A stretch of DNA of 38,179 nt from Haloferax prahovense DSM 18310. GTDB taxonomy: Archaea > Halobacteriota > Halobacteria > Halobacteriales > Haloferacaceae. The first letter of the stretch is position 1. Each line of letters starts with the position of its first letter. Both the position numbers and the translations under genes were made by a program. Positions 1 to 8,496 of the stretch are shown piece after piece. The DNA is taken from the NCBI RefSeq assembly GCF_000336815.1, contig NZ_AOLG01000052.1:1-38179 (forward strand), in the 5' to 3' direction. The notes beneath the pieces are model-generated. The model was not told where the DNA came from, did not search any database, and worked only from the letters and a program-made list of their open reading frames with translations.

Positions 1-96
1 GTGTCTGTAAGGCGTGCGGGCGCTGTATCCCCTCCCTACTCGCTCCCTTCGGTCGCTCCTTGAGGAAGGGGGCTTAGCGCCCTCTCTTTTAGCTAA
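1..96 (-). mobile_element. Left end of an IS200/IS605-type element running off the window
   Basis: Read on the minus strand, this stretch matches the left end of the complete TnpA-TnpB element that begins near 10575. Both start TTAGCT(A/G)AAAG, followed by GGCGCTAAGCCCCCTTCCT, an inner hairpin and GGGATACAGCG. The body of this element, if it still exists, lies left of the window and would be transcribed leftwards. TTAG at 93-96 (minus strand) is the likely target tetranucleotide. The end sits about 30 bp beyond the stop codon of the SPFH gene. It could be a solitary end rather than part of a full copy. Confidence 0.7.
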
Positions 97-128
97 CACC
101 CAGTCTGCCGGAAGGTTCTCTTCAGAAG

Positions 129-1205
129 TCATGCTCCGTCACCGGGGTCGGGCATTCCGTCTTTGACCGCCTTGGCCTGCTGTTCCAGCGCTTCGACGTC
201 CATCTCGGCGGCCTTGTCGATCTCGCCGAGGATCTGCTTGATGTCGTCGAGCCCGATGAGTTCGCGAGTCTCGGCGTCGAATCCCAGGCTAGCTAACTGG
301 TGCCCGTTGGTCGCCACGTCGCTCCCTGTGAGGTGCTTTCCGTAGCGACCCACAAGCGAGGTGAGTTCCTGTGGGAGGACGAACGTCGTCGACTCTCCCC
401 GACCGATCGCTTCGAGCGTGTCCATCCCTTTGTCGATGATCGCGCGCTCACCCATCGATTCGGCGGACTTCGCGCGAAGCACCGTCGAAATCGCATCGCC
501 CTGTGCCTCGAGGATCTGGCTCTGTTTTTCGCCCTGTGCGCGAATGATGTTCGACTGCTTGTCCCCTTCGGCGTTCTCGACTGCACTCCGGCGTTCGCCC
601 TGGGCTTCGAGAATCGTGGCCCGGCGTCTCCGCTCCGCGCCGGTTTGCTGTTCCATCGCGTTTTGAACCACCTGACTGGGGTTGACCTCTCGAACCTCGA
701 CTGACTCGACGCGGATCCCCCATTCGTCGGTCGGTTCGTCGAGCTCCTTCCGAATGCGAGCGTTGATCTCCCCCCGCTTGTTCAGCGTGTCGTCGAGTTC
801 CATGTCGCCGAGGACCGCCCGAAGCGTGGTCTGGGCGAGGTTCGAAACCGCCGTCTTGTAGTCTTCGACCTCCAAAAACGCCTTCTTCGCATCCATCACA
901 CGGAGATACACGACGGCATCCGCTGTCACAGGAGAGTTGTCCCGCGTGATCGCCTCCTGTCGGGGCACGTCCATCGTCTGGGTTCGCATGTCGAACGTGT
1001 ACGTGCGCGAGACGAACGGGGGGACGAAGTTGATGCCCGGCTCGAGCAAGCCGCGATACTCACCGAACACGGTAAGCGCCTGTTTATCGTACGCGTCGAC
1101 GAACCGAACCATCTGCCAGACCGTTACGATTGCCAGCACCAGTATGAACAGGCCGACGATCGCGAATCCGAGCGCGGAGACCTGCAGCGGAACCGGGTCA
1201 TACAT
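129..1205 (-). CDS. SPFH/band-7 (stomatin/prohibitin-like) membrane protein
   Basis: This 358-residue protein has one N-terminal hydrophobic segment (about residues 10-32), then a band-7 domain with the usual start (EYRGLLEPGINFVPPF, DMRTQTMDVPRQEAITRDN). A long charged coiled coil follows, rich in A, E, Q and R with repeated EAQGE/RAQGEKQ units (about residues 195-250), as in stomatins and HflK/HflC. Family members form oligomeric rings at the membrane and often work with proteases or an NfeD partner. No NfeD or FtsH gene is visible here. The ATG at 1205 directly precedes the membrane segment. The upstream AT-rich stretch (1255-1275) could hold the promoter. Confidence 0.93.
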   Translation of the reverse strand: MYDPVPLQVSALGFAIVGLFILVLAIVTVWQMVRFVDAYDKQALTVFGEYRGLLEPGINFVPPFVSRTYTFDMRTQTMDVPRQEAITRDNSPVTADAVVYLRVMDAKKAFLEVEDYKTAVSNLAQTTLRAVLGDMELDDTLNKRGEINARIRKELDEPTDEWGIRVESVEVREVNPSQVVQNAMEQQTGAERRRRATILEAQGERRSAVENAEGDKQSNIIRAQGEKQSQILEAQGDAISTVLRAKSAESMGERAIIDKGMDTLEAIGRGESTTFVLPQELTSLVGRYGKHLTGSDVATNGHQLASLGFDAETRELIGLDDIKQILGEIDKAAEMDVEALEQQAKAVKDGMPDPGDGA

Positions 1206-1416
1206 GTGTGCTACATTCGCTCTGTGACTGTATCAAGGGGCGATGTTTTCACACACTCCGATTTTTTTAGTATGTGGGTGACACGACCCACAGCACCCGT
1301 ACTGGCCCACTCAATTGACCACCACCCGCGCCTGCAGATGCGGGAATCAGGGATTCGGAAGTGTCTGGTCGCTGGAAAGCGAGTCGAGCACCGTTTCGAC
1401 CTGTTCGTTAATGAAC
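1206..1416. other. Intergenic region upstream of the SPFH gene
   Basis: I see no credible gene. The part next to 1205 should hold the leftward promoter of the SPFH gene, with an A/T run at 1261-1272. The rest, up to the left end of the TnpB element at about 1417, has no clear feature. Confidence 0.5.
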
Positions 1417-1517
1417 GCAAGGCGGAAACCCGCGCCTTTAGGCGCGGGAGGAAGCCGACAACTCGGACACAAACCACGTTCGATAGCAGTCCGACTCCCC
1501 CACGCCAACCTGAACTA

Positions 1518-1526
1518 TTATAAATA
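1518..1526 (+). promoter_or_regulatory. TATA box of tnpB in element 1
   Basis: TTATAAATA is centred about 28 nt before the ATG at 1551, the spacing expected for an archaeal leaderless transcript. The minus-strand element has TTTATAAA at the same distance (9819-9826), so this promoter is conserved between the two copies. Confidence 0.6.
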
Positions 1527-1550
1527 CAGACCCCCACATATGAAGTACAG

Positions 1551-2789
1551 ATGGTGGACGACTCAAGCACTCGAACTGTACCCATCAAACTCGATGTGGA
1601 TGAGAGTGCCGCTGAACTTCTCCACCAGACAACCGACCACTTCCTCGACGCCGCCAACTACGTCGTAGACGTAGCGTGGGAACCAGACTGGAAAATCACC
1701 AGCAAGCAGAAACTCCACGACCTCACGTACTACGACGTTCGAGACGACTCACCGCTCCCGGCCAACCTCGTGCAATCCGCACGAAACCGCGCCGCAGAAG
1801 CCGTCAAAGGCTGTGTCGAACGCTGGAAGGGTGGAAAGAAAGCCTCGAAACCACACTTCACGTCGCGGTTCGCCAGCTACGACGCCCGAACCGTCACGGT
1901 CAACGACGACCACGCCACACTCGCCACCATCGACGGGCGAGTCACCGCAGAGTTCGTCCTACCAGACGAACAGCGTGACACGCCTCACTCAGCGTACCTG
2001 TTCAACGACGACTACGACGTGAAGGGGGCCACACTCCACTACGACACGGTTGAGGACTGTTTCTACCTCCACATGCGGACAAAGCCCGCCGTGGAGAACG
2101 ATGATACCGAACAAGGCGATACCAAGCACGTCTCCGTCCTTGGTGTTGACCTCGGCATCACAAACATCGCAACCACCTCAACCGGCAAGTTCTGGAGCGG
2201 CGGCGAACTCAATCACTGGCACCGAGAGTACGAGAAGCGACGGGGCGACCTGCAACAGACCGGGACTCGGTGGGCACACGAAAACGTCCAGCGAGTCGGT
2301 CGCAAGCAAACTGGGCGTTTCGAGCAGTTGCTTCACACTATCTCGAACGAACTGGTCGACGAAGCTCTTGAGAACGACTGTACGCATATCGTGTTCGAGC
2401 AACTCAAAGGAATCCGCGAGCGCCTCCCGCACGCGAAGGCGGTTCACAAATGGGCGTTCCACCGGCTCTACGAGTACGTCACGTACAAGGCTGAGTCTGA
2501 AGGACTTGTGGTGAAGCAGATTAACCCGGCGTACACGAGTCAACGTTGCTCGAAGTGCGGGTTCACCCACGAGGATAATCGTCCACACAACAACGGGCAG
2601 GATGAGTTCGGTTGCCTGAAGTGCGGGTACGATGTTCACGCAGATTACAACGCGGCGAAGAATATCGGCCTGAAGTATCTCCGCGACCAGCAAAAGTCTG
2701 GTCGTGGAGGCGCACCCGTAGGCGTGCGCTTGAACAGTGGGATGTTGAACGTGAATGGCGAGTATTCACCTACCGCTCTCAGCGGTTAG
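1551..2789 (+). CDS. tnpB: TnpB RNA-guided nuclease, IS1341-type
   Basis: A 412-residue TnpB. The RuvC catalytic residues are all present: D200 in VLGVDLGITN, E283 in IVFEQLKGIR, and the last Asp in HADYNAAKNI. A four-cysteine zinc finger (CSKCG ... CLKCG) lies between the last two. The C-terminal tail after the RuvC domain runs into the element's right end, where the guide-RNA scaffold is expected. TnpB proteins cut DNA matching the guide next to a short motif and so favour retention of the element. The ATG at 1551 fits the TATA spacing; the nearby ATG at 1540 is out of frame. It resembles the TnpB at 8494-9792 over its whole length, including the GGAP and LNVNG/LNLNG tail motifs. Confidence 0.93.
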   Translation: MVDDSSTRTVPIKLDVDESAAELLHQTTDHFLDAANYVVDVAWEPDWKITSKQKLHDLTYYDVRDDSPLPANLVQSARNRAAEAVKGCVERWKGGKKASKPHFTSRFASYDARTVTVNDDHATLATIDGRVTAEFVLPDEQRDTPHSAYLFNDDYDVKGATLHYDTVEDCFYLHMRTKPAVENDDTEQGDTKHVSVLGVDLGITNIATTSTGKFWSGGELNHWHREYEKRRGDLQQTGTRWAHENVQRVGRKQTGRFEQLLHTISNELVDEALENDCTHIVFEQLKGIRERLPHAKAVHKWAFHRLYEYVTYKAESEGLVVKQINPAYTSQRCSKCGFTHEDNRPHNNGQDEFGCLKCGYDVHADYNAAKNIGLKYLRDQQKSGRGGAPVGVRLNSGMLNVNGEYSPTALSG

Positions 2790-3073
2790 AACGGGAGTCC
2801 ACGCTGAATGCCACGCCCTTCAGGGCGTGGTAGCTTACACTGCGCTACTCTCTACCGAGGTGCATCAGTTGCGACGATTTTCACACTTAGGAACGTTTTG
2901 ACTATGTGAGTTACACTCGGGTAGTGTACATGTCTGCAGTAGATTGGTTGTTGTACCTCTCGAAACCTGTGTCACCCGGTTACTCAAAAATTGTCTGAGT
3001 ATTAAAATGTCGGCGCTTGATGCAGTCGGAGGGCGTGGGTCCCGATGTCCGCGCACCGGCGGGCAGAATACAC

Positions 3074-3319
3074 ATGGTACAACAAATGATAACCGAAGAC
3101 GACGAAGGGAAGCGTGTAGTCAACTCACACGGCGAAACAATCGGGATGGTCTCCGAGGTCAAGAACGGCACAGCGTACGTGGACCCGGATCCGGGTATCA
3201 CGGACAAGATTCGATCCAAACTCGGGTGGGGCGACGCGGACAAGGACAACTACGTCCTGAAGGCGAGTCGGATCAACACGGTGACCGACGACGAGATTCG
3301 GCTCAAATCCAACCTGTAG
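3074..3319 (+). CDS. Small PRC-barrel domain protein
   Basis: This 81-residue acidic protein has the PRC-barrel pattern: KRVVNSHGETIGMVSEVKNGTAYVDPDPG near the start and a final strand DDEIRLKSN. It would be a small cytoplasmic beta-barrel. PRC-barrels occur in RNA-processing and adaptor proteins, and the role of the short haloarchaeal versions is not established. I chose the ATG at 3074; the frame is open back to 3017, but those residues do not look like the domain. A further in-frame ATG at 3086 is possible. GC-rich dyads and a T-run (3381-3387) just downstream could end transcription. Confidence 0.8.
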   Translation: MVQQMITEDDEGKRVVNSHGETIGMVSEVKNGTAYVDPDPGITDKIRSKLGWGDADKDNYVLKASRINTVTDDEIRLKSNL

Positions 3320-3392
3320 CTCTCGCAGGGCGTCCGCCGATCTGTCTTCGAACCGTCCCGCGACGCGCGACGGTCGCTATCTTTTTTCAAGG

Positions 3393-3427
3393 CGAGAATC
3401 CCGCCTTTAGCGCGAGCGAGGATGTCA
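3393..3427 (+). repeat. Decayed right end of an IS1341-type element
   Basis: The sequence GAATCCCGCCTTTAGCGCGAG followed by GAGGATGTCAC copies the pattern of the right ends at 18301-18335 and 23340-23379 (hairpin with a TTTA loop, then GAGGATGTCA). The stem is degenerate. It lies exactly where the transporter-like reading frame to its right begins, so it is probably the scar of an insertion whose body has been lost. Confidence 0.5.
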
Positions 3428-3597
3428 CCAACCGGAGCGGAGCGATCAACGTCGCGACCATCGTCTTGGGGATCTTCGGGGGCATCGTTCTGTTCGGGGC
3501 GGTTGGTCTGTTCGTTGGTTCTGTCATACTCGGCGGCTCGAAGGTCGTCCTTGACCTGTTCGCCCAAGAGCGAGTGGACTCGACCGTTGGCCAATAG
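3428..3597 (+). pseudogene. C-terminal relic of an AI-2E family transporter
   Basis: From about 3430 the frame reads INVATIVLGIFGGIVLFG, then AVGLFVGSVILGGSKVVLD and a short tail to the stop at 3597. This matches the last transmembrane segments of AI-2E family (PF01594-type) permeases, in which the GAVGLFVGP motif is conserved; here the Pro is Ser. A full protein has about 330-400 residues and only about 55 remain. The upstream part is replaced by an element end, so this is a truncated pseudogene. No matching N-terminal part is present in the window. Confidence 0.7.
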
Positions 3598-3792
3598 AGA
3601 TCGTTTCCGCTCCTACTCCGCCTGTAGAAACGTTCTGGCGGGAAGCCTCGAAGTCGGATGCGTTCTCGCTGGCTGTGCAACTGTCAGTGGCGGAAATCAC
3701 GCTGAATTCAGTCGTTCTGAGCCCGGCCAACAACACCCACCCCCGAGAGCTCGACGGCTACAGCCTTACCCGAACACGGATCGGCCTCCGTG

Positions 3793-5373
3793 CTACCCAA
3801 GCGTGATTTCGACCAGAGACATCTCGTTCGCAGGAACGACACGTTCGAGGACGGTCTCGACCTCGCCCCACGTCTCTGGCCGGTAGCTATCGATTCCGAA
3901 GCTCTCGGCGAATCGCTCGAAGTCGGGGTTCGTCAGTTCGGTTCCGAAGTGTTCGCCGGTATGTGTGAGCTGTTTCTCCGAGATGAGGCCGTAGTTGTCG
4001 TCGTTGAACACGACGATCGTATATCCGAGGTCGAGGCGGGTGGCCGTCTCGATCTCGGCCGCATTCATCAGAAACCCACCATCGCCGGTCGCGACAACGA
4101 CGTTCGAATCAGTCGCGAGATCGGCAGCGATCCCGCCAGGGACGGCGATTCCCATACTTGCCAATCCGTTCGAGATAATGCACGTGTTGGGTTCGTAGGT
4201 GGGGAAACTCTGTGCGATCGCCATCTTGTGACTCCCGACGTCGGAGAGCAGAACGTCTTCGTCAGCCATCGCCTTCCGGAGGTACGGGAGCGTCCGCTTC
4301 ACCGAAAACGGGTCGTCTGACTCGGGGGTTCGTTGCACGTCCGCGACGATCCGCTCGCGCAGGTCCTGACACCACTCCGGCCCAGTCGCCGAATCGAGAT
4401 GCATCCGTAGCTCTCGGAGGACGGTCGAGATGTCCGCGACGATTTCCACGTCTGGATTGTAGTGTCGGTACACTTCTGCAGGTTCGTGATCGACGTGGAT
4501 GATGGCCTTATCGAGGTCGGTGTTCCACGAGCGAGGGTCGTGCTCAGCGATGTCGTAGCCGACCGCGAGTACACAGTCGGCCCGGGAGATGGCCGTCGAC
4601 GCCTCGGATTGTGGTCCAGAACCGAGCGTCATCAGCGAATTATCGAGACGGTCTGAGACTGCTCCCTTCCCCATGTACGTCGCGACGACGGGCATCCCTG
4701 CGTGGTCGACCAGTTCGCGCAACCGGTTCGCGGTCGACGTTCGGACGGCACCGTTACCGGCTAACACCAGCGGGGTGTCTGCGTCCTCGAGGAGTTCGAC
4801 GGCGCAGGCGAGCGACCGCTCGTCGGGGGCAGCCCGCCGCACACGTGGCCGAATTGGGAGCGGCTCTGCGTCGAGCTCTTGCGCTGCCACGTCCTCGGGG
4901 AATTCGAGGTGGGTCGCACCGGGTTTCTCGTACTCGGCGAGCTTGAACGCCTTGCGTACGGACTCCGGTATGATCTCGGCCTCGGTGATCTGTGTGTTCC
5001 ACTTCACGACCGGCTCGAACATGTGGACGATGTCGAGGGCCTGGTGGCTCTCTTGGTGGAGGCGTTCGAGTCCTCCTTGTCCCGTAATCGCGACGAGCGG
5101 GGACTTGTCGAGATGGGCGTCTGCGACGCCCGTGAGAAGATTCGTGGCACCCGGCCCCAGCGTCGAGAGGCAGACACCGGCTTCGCCTGTCAACCGACCG
5201 TGAACGTCGGCCATGAACGCCGCACCCTGTTCGTGTCGCACCGGGATGAACTGGATATCCGAATCCCGAAGTGAGAATAGCAGGGCCTCGAGCTCTTCTC
5301 CTGGGAGCCCGAACACGTACTCGACACCCTCTATTTCGAGGCAGCTGACGAGGAGATCGGACGCCTTCATCAT
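3793..5373 (-). CDS. Thiamine-diphosphate enzyme, acetolactate synthase large-subunit-like
   Basis: A 526-residue protein with the three-domain layout of ThDP enzymes. The pyrimidine-binding domain has the catalytic Glu (E48 in VRHEQGAAFMAD) and LSTLGPGATNLLTGVADA. A central Rossmann-like domain follows (about residues 185-320). The pyrophosphate domain has the ThDP/Mg motif starting GDGGFLMNAAE at residue 430 and ending in NDDN. It is closest to acetolactate synthase large subunits. No small regulatory subunit gene is nearby, so a catabolic (AlsS-like) or other 2-oxoacid decarboxylase role is as likely as branched-chain amino acid synthesis. The start overlaps the stop of the aldehyde dehydrogenase by 4 nt, so the two are co-transcribed. 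Its aldehyde or acetolactate product may feed that enzyme; this is inference. Confidence 0.88.
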   Translation of the reverse strand: MMKASDLLVSCLEIEGVEYVFGLPGEELEALLFSLRDSDIQFIPVRHEQGAAFMADVHGRLTGEAGVCLSTLGPGATNLLTGVADAHLDKSPLVAITGQGGLERLHQESHQALDIVHMFEPVVKWNTQITEAEIIPESVRKAFKLAEYEKPGATHLEFPEDVAAQELDAEPLPIRPRVRRAAPDERSLACAVELLEDADTPLVLAGNGAVRTSTANRLRELVDHAGMPVVATYMGKGAVSDRLDNSLMTLGSGPQSEASTAISRADCVLAVGYDIAEHDPRSWNTDLDKAIIHVDHEPAEVYRHYNPDVEIVADISTVLRELRMHLDSATGPEWCQDLRERIVADVQRTPESDDPFSVKRTLPYLRKAMADEDVLLSDVGSHKMAIAQSFPTYEPNTCIISNGLASMGIAVPGGIAADLATDSNVVVATGDGGFLMNAAEIETATRLDLGYTIVVFNDDNYGLISEKQLTHTGEHFGTELTNPDFERFAESFGIDSYRPETWGEVETVLERVVPANEMSLVEITLG

Positions 5374-6731
5374 TCCACCCAGACGGTCTTGCGATTGACG
5401 AACTCCATGATGCCCGCATTCGAGAGTTCGCGGCCGTAGCCGGATTCCTTGACCCCGCCGAACGGAACTCGTGGGTCGGACTTCACCAGCTGATTCACGT
5501 ACACGTTACCGGTGTCGATCTGTCGAGCGAGGCGCTCGCCGCGCTCGCGGTCTTCGGTCCAGATGCTCGCACCCAGACCGAACTCGGTATCGTTCGCTTT
5601 CACGATCGCCGCGTTCTCGTCTGGGGCCGCATAGACGGCGGCGACGGGCCCGAACGTCTCCTCGGCGTCGACTGGACATCCCTCCGGGATTTCTGTGAGG
5701 ATTGTCGGGGGGTAGTACGCACCCTGCCGATCGAGGGGTTCACCACCCGTGACGACCCGTGCGCCCGCCTCGACGCTCGCCTCGACCTGGCCGTGGAGGG
5801 CCTCCAGGAGATCTTGACGGGCCTGGGGGCCGACGTCGGTCTCCTCGTCCATCGGATCGCCAACGGTGAGTGACGAGACGGCCTCGGTGAACTGGTCGAG
5901 GAACGCGTGGTACACGTCTGTGTGCACGATGAATCGCTTGGCTGCGATACATGACTGCCCACCGTTCTGGTTGCGCGCCTGGGCACCGACCTCCGCAGCG
6001 GCCGAGATATCGGCGTCGTCGAGGACGATGAACGGGTCGCTTCCGCCGAGTTCCAGCACTGTCTTCTTGAGGTGTTCGCCCGCTGTCGACGCGACAGCCC
6101 TCCCAGCCGGTCCACTTCCGGTCAGTGTCGCGGCCCGGACGCGGTCGTCCGCGAGGATTCCGTCGACGAGATCCGACGAGATCAACAGTGACTGGAAGAC
6201 TCCCTCGGGGTAGCCAGCCTCGCGAAACACCTCCTCGATCGCCATCGAACAGCCGGGGACGTTCGACGCGTGTTTCAGCAACCCGACGTTCCCCGCCGTC
6301 AGCGAGGGGGCGGCGAATCTGAACACCTGCCAGAACGGGAAGTTCCACGGCATTACTGCGAGGACCGGTCCCAGTGGCTCGTAGACGGTCTCGACCGACG
6401 CTCCCGGTGGACTGGGGTGTCCCTCGGATTCCAGGTACGCGCTCGCGTGTTCCGCGTAGTGATCACAGCCCCACGCGCACTTTTCGACCTCTGCGATAGC
6501 TTGCGAGATCGGTTTTCCCATCTCGCGAGTCATCGTTTCGGCGTACGTGCGTTTGTTCTCCCGCAGGACCTCACCGGCAGCCGCAAGTAGTTCTTCGCGT
6601 TCCCGAACCGGCCGGAGGCGCCACTCCTCGAACGCCTCATTCGCCCGGTCGAGCGCTTCTTCGACCGCCGATTGAGTGTGTTCCGCGTACGATTCGATTC
6701 GCTCGCCAGTTGACGGGTCGATTATGTCCAT
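5370..6731 (-). CDS. NAD(P)-dependent aldehyde dehydrogenase (succinate-semialdehyde dehydrogenase-like)
   Basis: A 453-residue aldehyde dehydrogenase. It shows the oxyanion Asn in VMPWNFPFWQ (N130), the cofactor-site Lys in GLLKHASN (K153), TGSGPAGR for the nucleotide, the general base E227 in VLELGGSDPF, and the nucleophile C261 in GGQSCIAAKRF. The length matches short GabD/Sad-type members. It would oxidise a small aldehyde to the acid in the cytoplasm; the substrate cannot be read from sequence. It is the first gene of the two-gene leftward operon with the ThDP enzyme (ATGA overlap). The ATG at 6731 gives the usual MDIIDPSTGE start. Confidence 0.92.
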   Translation of the reverse strand: MDIIDPSTGERIESYAEHTQSAVEEALDRANEAFEEWRLRPVREREELLAAAGEVLRENKRTYAETMTREMGKPISQAIAEVEKCAWGCDHYAEHASAYLESEGHPSPPGASVETVYEPLGPVLAVMPWNFPFWQVFRFAAPSLTAGNVGLLKHASNVPGCSMAIEEVFREAGYPEGVFQSLLISSDLVDGILADDRVRAATLTGSGPAGRAVASTAGEHLKKTVLELGGSDPFIVLDDADISAAAEVGAQARNQNGGQSCIAAKRFIVHTDVYHAFLDQFTEAVSSLTVGDPMDEETDVGPQARQDLLEALHGQVEASVEAGARVVTGGEPLDRQGAYYPPTILTEIPEGCPVDAEETFGPVAAVYAAPDENAAIVKANDTEFGLGASIWTEDRERGERLARQIDTGNVYVNQLVKSDPRVPFGGVKESGYGRELSNAGIMEFVNRKTVWVE

Positions 6732-6795
6732 GATCAGGTGGATTGGATGTGCAAGAGATTAACTGACAAGGGTGCCGTCGACGGCACGGAAGATG

Positions 6796-7014
6796 TCATA
6801 GGAGGAACGTGACAATGGCAAGAACGACGAAGATGATGACCAGCCATTTGGCGATATCCATGCTGAGTCCGGCGACTCCTCGGGCGCCGAGCACCGCCGC
6901 GACAATCGCGAGTATCAAAAAGAGGACTGCGAGCTCGATGAACCCGCCCCCGAACTGCAACGGCACCGCCTGGACCGAGAGGGCGCTATCCAGAGCTTTG
7001 AGGAATGCTACCAT
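6796..7014 (-). CDS. DUF1328-family small membrane protein
   Basis: A 72-residue peptide starting [10 protein letters not shown]. It has two hydrophobic segments (about residues 26-44 and 55-72) joined by [15 protein letters not shown], typical of the DUF1328/YtjA family (ending AKWLxxIFxxLxxxxxL). The frame is open much further upstream, but only the part from the ATG at 7014 looks like the family. It should be an integral membrane protein; its function is unknown. It is divergent from the antiporter gene and the two share the 7015-7158 intergenic region. Confidence 0.82.
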   Translation of the reverse strand: MVAFLKALDSALSVQAVPLQFGGGFIELAVLFLILAIVAAVLGARGVAGLSMDIAKWLVIIFVVLAIVTFLL

Positions 7015-7141
7015 AACACATATACTGCTCGCGAGTATGTCAACCCCTGACTTATTCATCCACATTCTGTTTTTGATTACCCGGGTGACGCTATCCGGGG
7101 CATCGATTCCCAACAACGCCCCTAGTGATTGATTGGCCAGT

Positions 7142-7149
7142 GGGAGGTG
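7142..7149 (+). promoter_or_regulatory. Shine-Dalgarno site that fixes the antiporter start
   Basis: GGGAGGTG lies nine bases before the ATG at 7159 and complements the 3' end of 16S rRNA. It argues for the ATG at 7159 rather than the upstream in-frame TTG at 7129. Most genes here lack such a site, so this one may have a leader transcript. Confidence 0.7.
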
Positions 7150-7158
7150 AATACACTC

Positions 7159-8400
7159 ATGGCCGTTGAGTCGGATGTGCTCCTTCCGTTTCTCGCAGGG
7201 ATGACACTCGTCTTGGCCGTTGCACATACGCTTGGAATCGTCGCTGATCGATTCGGGTTTGCACCGGTCGTCGGTGAACTCCTCACCGGGTTGGTGCTTG
7301 GCCCCTCGATCCTCGGTCTCGTTGCCCCTGCAGTCACGGCTATCGTCGTCCCGGTTCCCGATCGGCTGGCAGCCATCGCGTCGCTCGGGCTCGTTCTCCT
7401 CCTCGTACTGGCCGGAACGGAAGTTGACGTTCAGACGGTACGCCGCCACGTTCGACCGACGATAGCGCTCGCTACCGGTGCCTCCGTCGTACCGTTCCTT
7501 CTGGGATTTGCCCTTGGATGGTTTCTTCCCGCGAAATTCCTTGCCACTCCCGAGCAGCGACTGGCATTCGCACTGTTTTTGGCGACGGCGCTGAGCATCT
7601 CAGCGGTCCCCGTCGCCGTCCGTGTGCTTATCGACCTCGACGCGATGGACCGAACGGTAGGTCAACTTACCCTTACAGTCGCTGTCGTCATCGATGCAGC
7701 GGGGTGGATCGCGCTCACGATAGTGTCAGATATCGCTCGTGTGGGACAGATAGATCCACTTGGAGTCGGTCGTACACTCGTCGTCCTCGGTGTCTTCGTC
7801 GGCGTCGCCGTCATTCTCGGACCGCGAGTCGTCGATACACTCTTCAATGTCACCGCATACGTTCGATCGCCGGTGTTGACCGGGTTTTCGATCGTCATCG
7901 TCGTCGGGCTGGCGATGGCCGGTGGCTCGCTCGCACTCGGACTTGAAGCCGTTCTCGGCGCGTTCCTCGCAGGCGTTCTCGTGAGAAATCGACTCGATGC
8001 GGAGACCGAACGAGTATTTCAGATGGTCACACTCGGACTGTTCGCGCCCGTTTTCTTTGCGACGGCAGGGTTGCGGGTTGACCTGACCGGACTGTTCACG
8101 CTGGATACGCTCTTGGTCGCAGGCGCCACACTCGCCGTTGCTGTGCTGGGTAAGGCACTTGGCGTGGTACTCGGAGCGGTATTTACGGATCTCTCCCGAG
8201 CGGAAACCGTCTGCCTTGCAATCGGGCTCAACGCTCGCGGCGCAATGGAACTCGTCGTGGCGGCCCTGGGCTTGGCGATCGGAATCCTCACACCCACCAT
8301 CTATGCCGTCATCGTGCTCGTCGCTATTGTCACGTCTGTCATGACGCCGCCACTGCTCCGGCGTGCGCTTTCGCACCTTCCAGACGACGTACCGGCCTGA
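7159..8400 (+). CDS. CPA2-family cation:proton antiporter (KefB/NapA-type)
   Basis: A 413-residue protein that is almost entirely membrane segments (about 12). It has the hallmarks of monovalent cation:proton antiporters: [17 protein letters not shown] in the second helix, LVLAGTEVD in the third, [11 protein letters not shown], a conserved Asp in [11 protein letters not shown], and [12 protein letters not shown] near the end. It should exchange Na+ or K+ for protons across the cell membrane, as expected for a salt-adapted archaeon. It has no C-terminal TrkA-N/TrkA-C regulatory domain, so it is the short form. The start is supported by the Shine-Dalgarno site at 7142. Confidence 0.92.
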   Translation: MAVESDVLLPFLAGMTLVLAVAHTLGIVADRFGFAPVVGELLTGLVLGPSILGLVAPAVTAIVVPVPDRLAAIASLGLVLLLVLAGTEVDVQTVRRHVRPTIALATGASVVPFLLGFALGWFLPAKFLATPEQRLAFALFLATALSISAVPVAVRVLIDLDAMDRTVGQLTLTVAVVIDAAGWIALTIVSDIARVGQIDPLGVGRTLVVLGVFVGVAVILGPRVVDTLFNVTAYVRSPVLTGFSIVIVVGLAMAGGSLALGLEAVLGAFLAGVLVRNRLDAETERVFQMVTLGLFAPVFFATAGLRVDLTGLFTLDTLLVAGATLAVAVLGKALGVVLGAVFTDLSRAETVCLAIGLNARGAMELVVAALGLAIGILTPTIYAVIVLVAIVTSVMTPPLLRRALSHLPDDVPA

Positions 8401-8496
8401 TCGACGACGTTCTCGATGAGAACTGCCCCAACGAGGTACACCGGAAACAGGTACAGAATCGCCATCACGGGGAGCACGATGAATATCGGCGTGTCA
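8401..8496 (-). pseudogene. Remnant of a small membrane-protein frame beside an IS right end
   Basis: Reading leftwards from the element boundary at 8497, the frame gives TDTPIFIVLPVMAILYLFP, then [15 protein letters not shown], one hydrophobic segment with no start codon of its own. The frame continues antisense into the antiporter. It looks like a piece of a membrane protein cut by the insertion of element 2, but I do not recognise the family and it could be chance. Confidence 0.35.

Larger units (their letters stand above)
1417..2838 (+). mobile_element. IS1341-type TnpB-only element (element 1)
   Basis: The left end carries GCAAGGCGGAAACCC and a hairpin (8-bp stem, TTTA loop, 1429-1448) followed by GGGAGGAAGCCGAC. 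The right end has a hairpin with stem CCACGCCC and loop TTCA (2811-2830) and finishes with TTAC at 2835-2838. The left end is nearly the same as that of the minus-strand element at 8497-9927. There is no tnpA, so movement would need a transposase in trans. In this family the 3' part of tnpB plus the right end is usually transcribed as the guide (omega/reRNA) scaffold, with the flank after 2838 as guide. That is inferred from the family, not seen. The outer boundaries are estimates from comparing copies. Confidence 0.8.

Noticed and set aside
7726-8376. 216-codon open frame antisense to the antiporter
   Set aside because: The translation is low-complexity and highly charged, as expected antisense to membrane segments; the antiporter is unambiguous.
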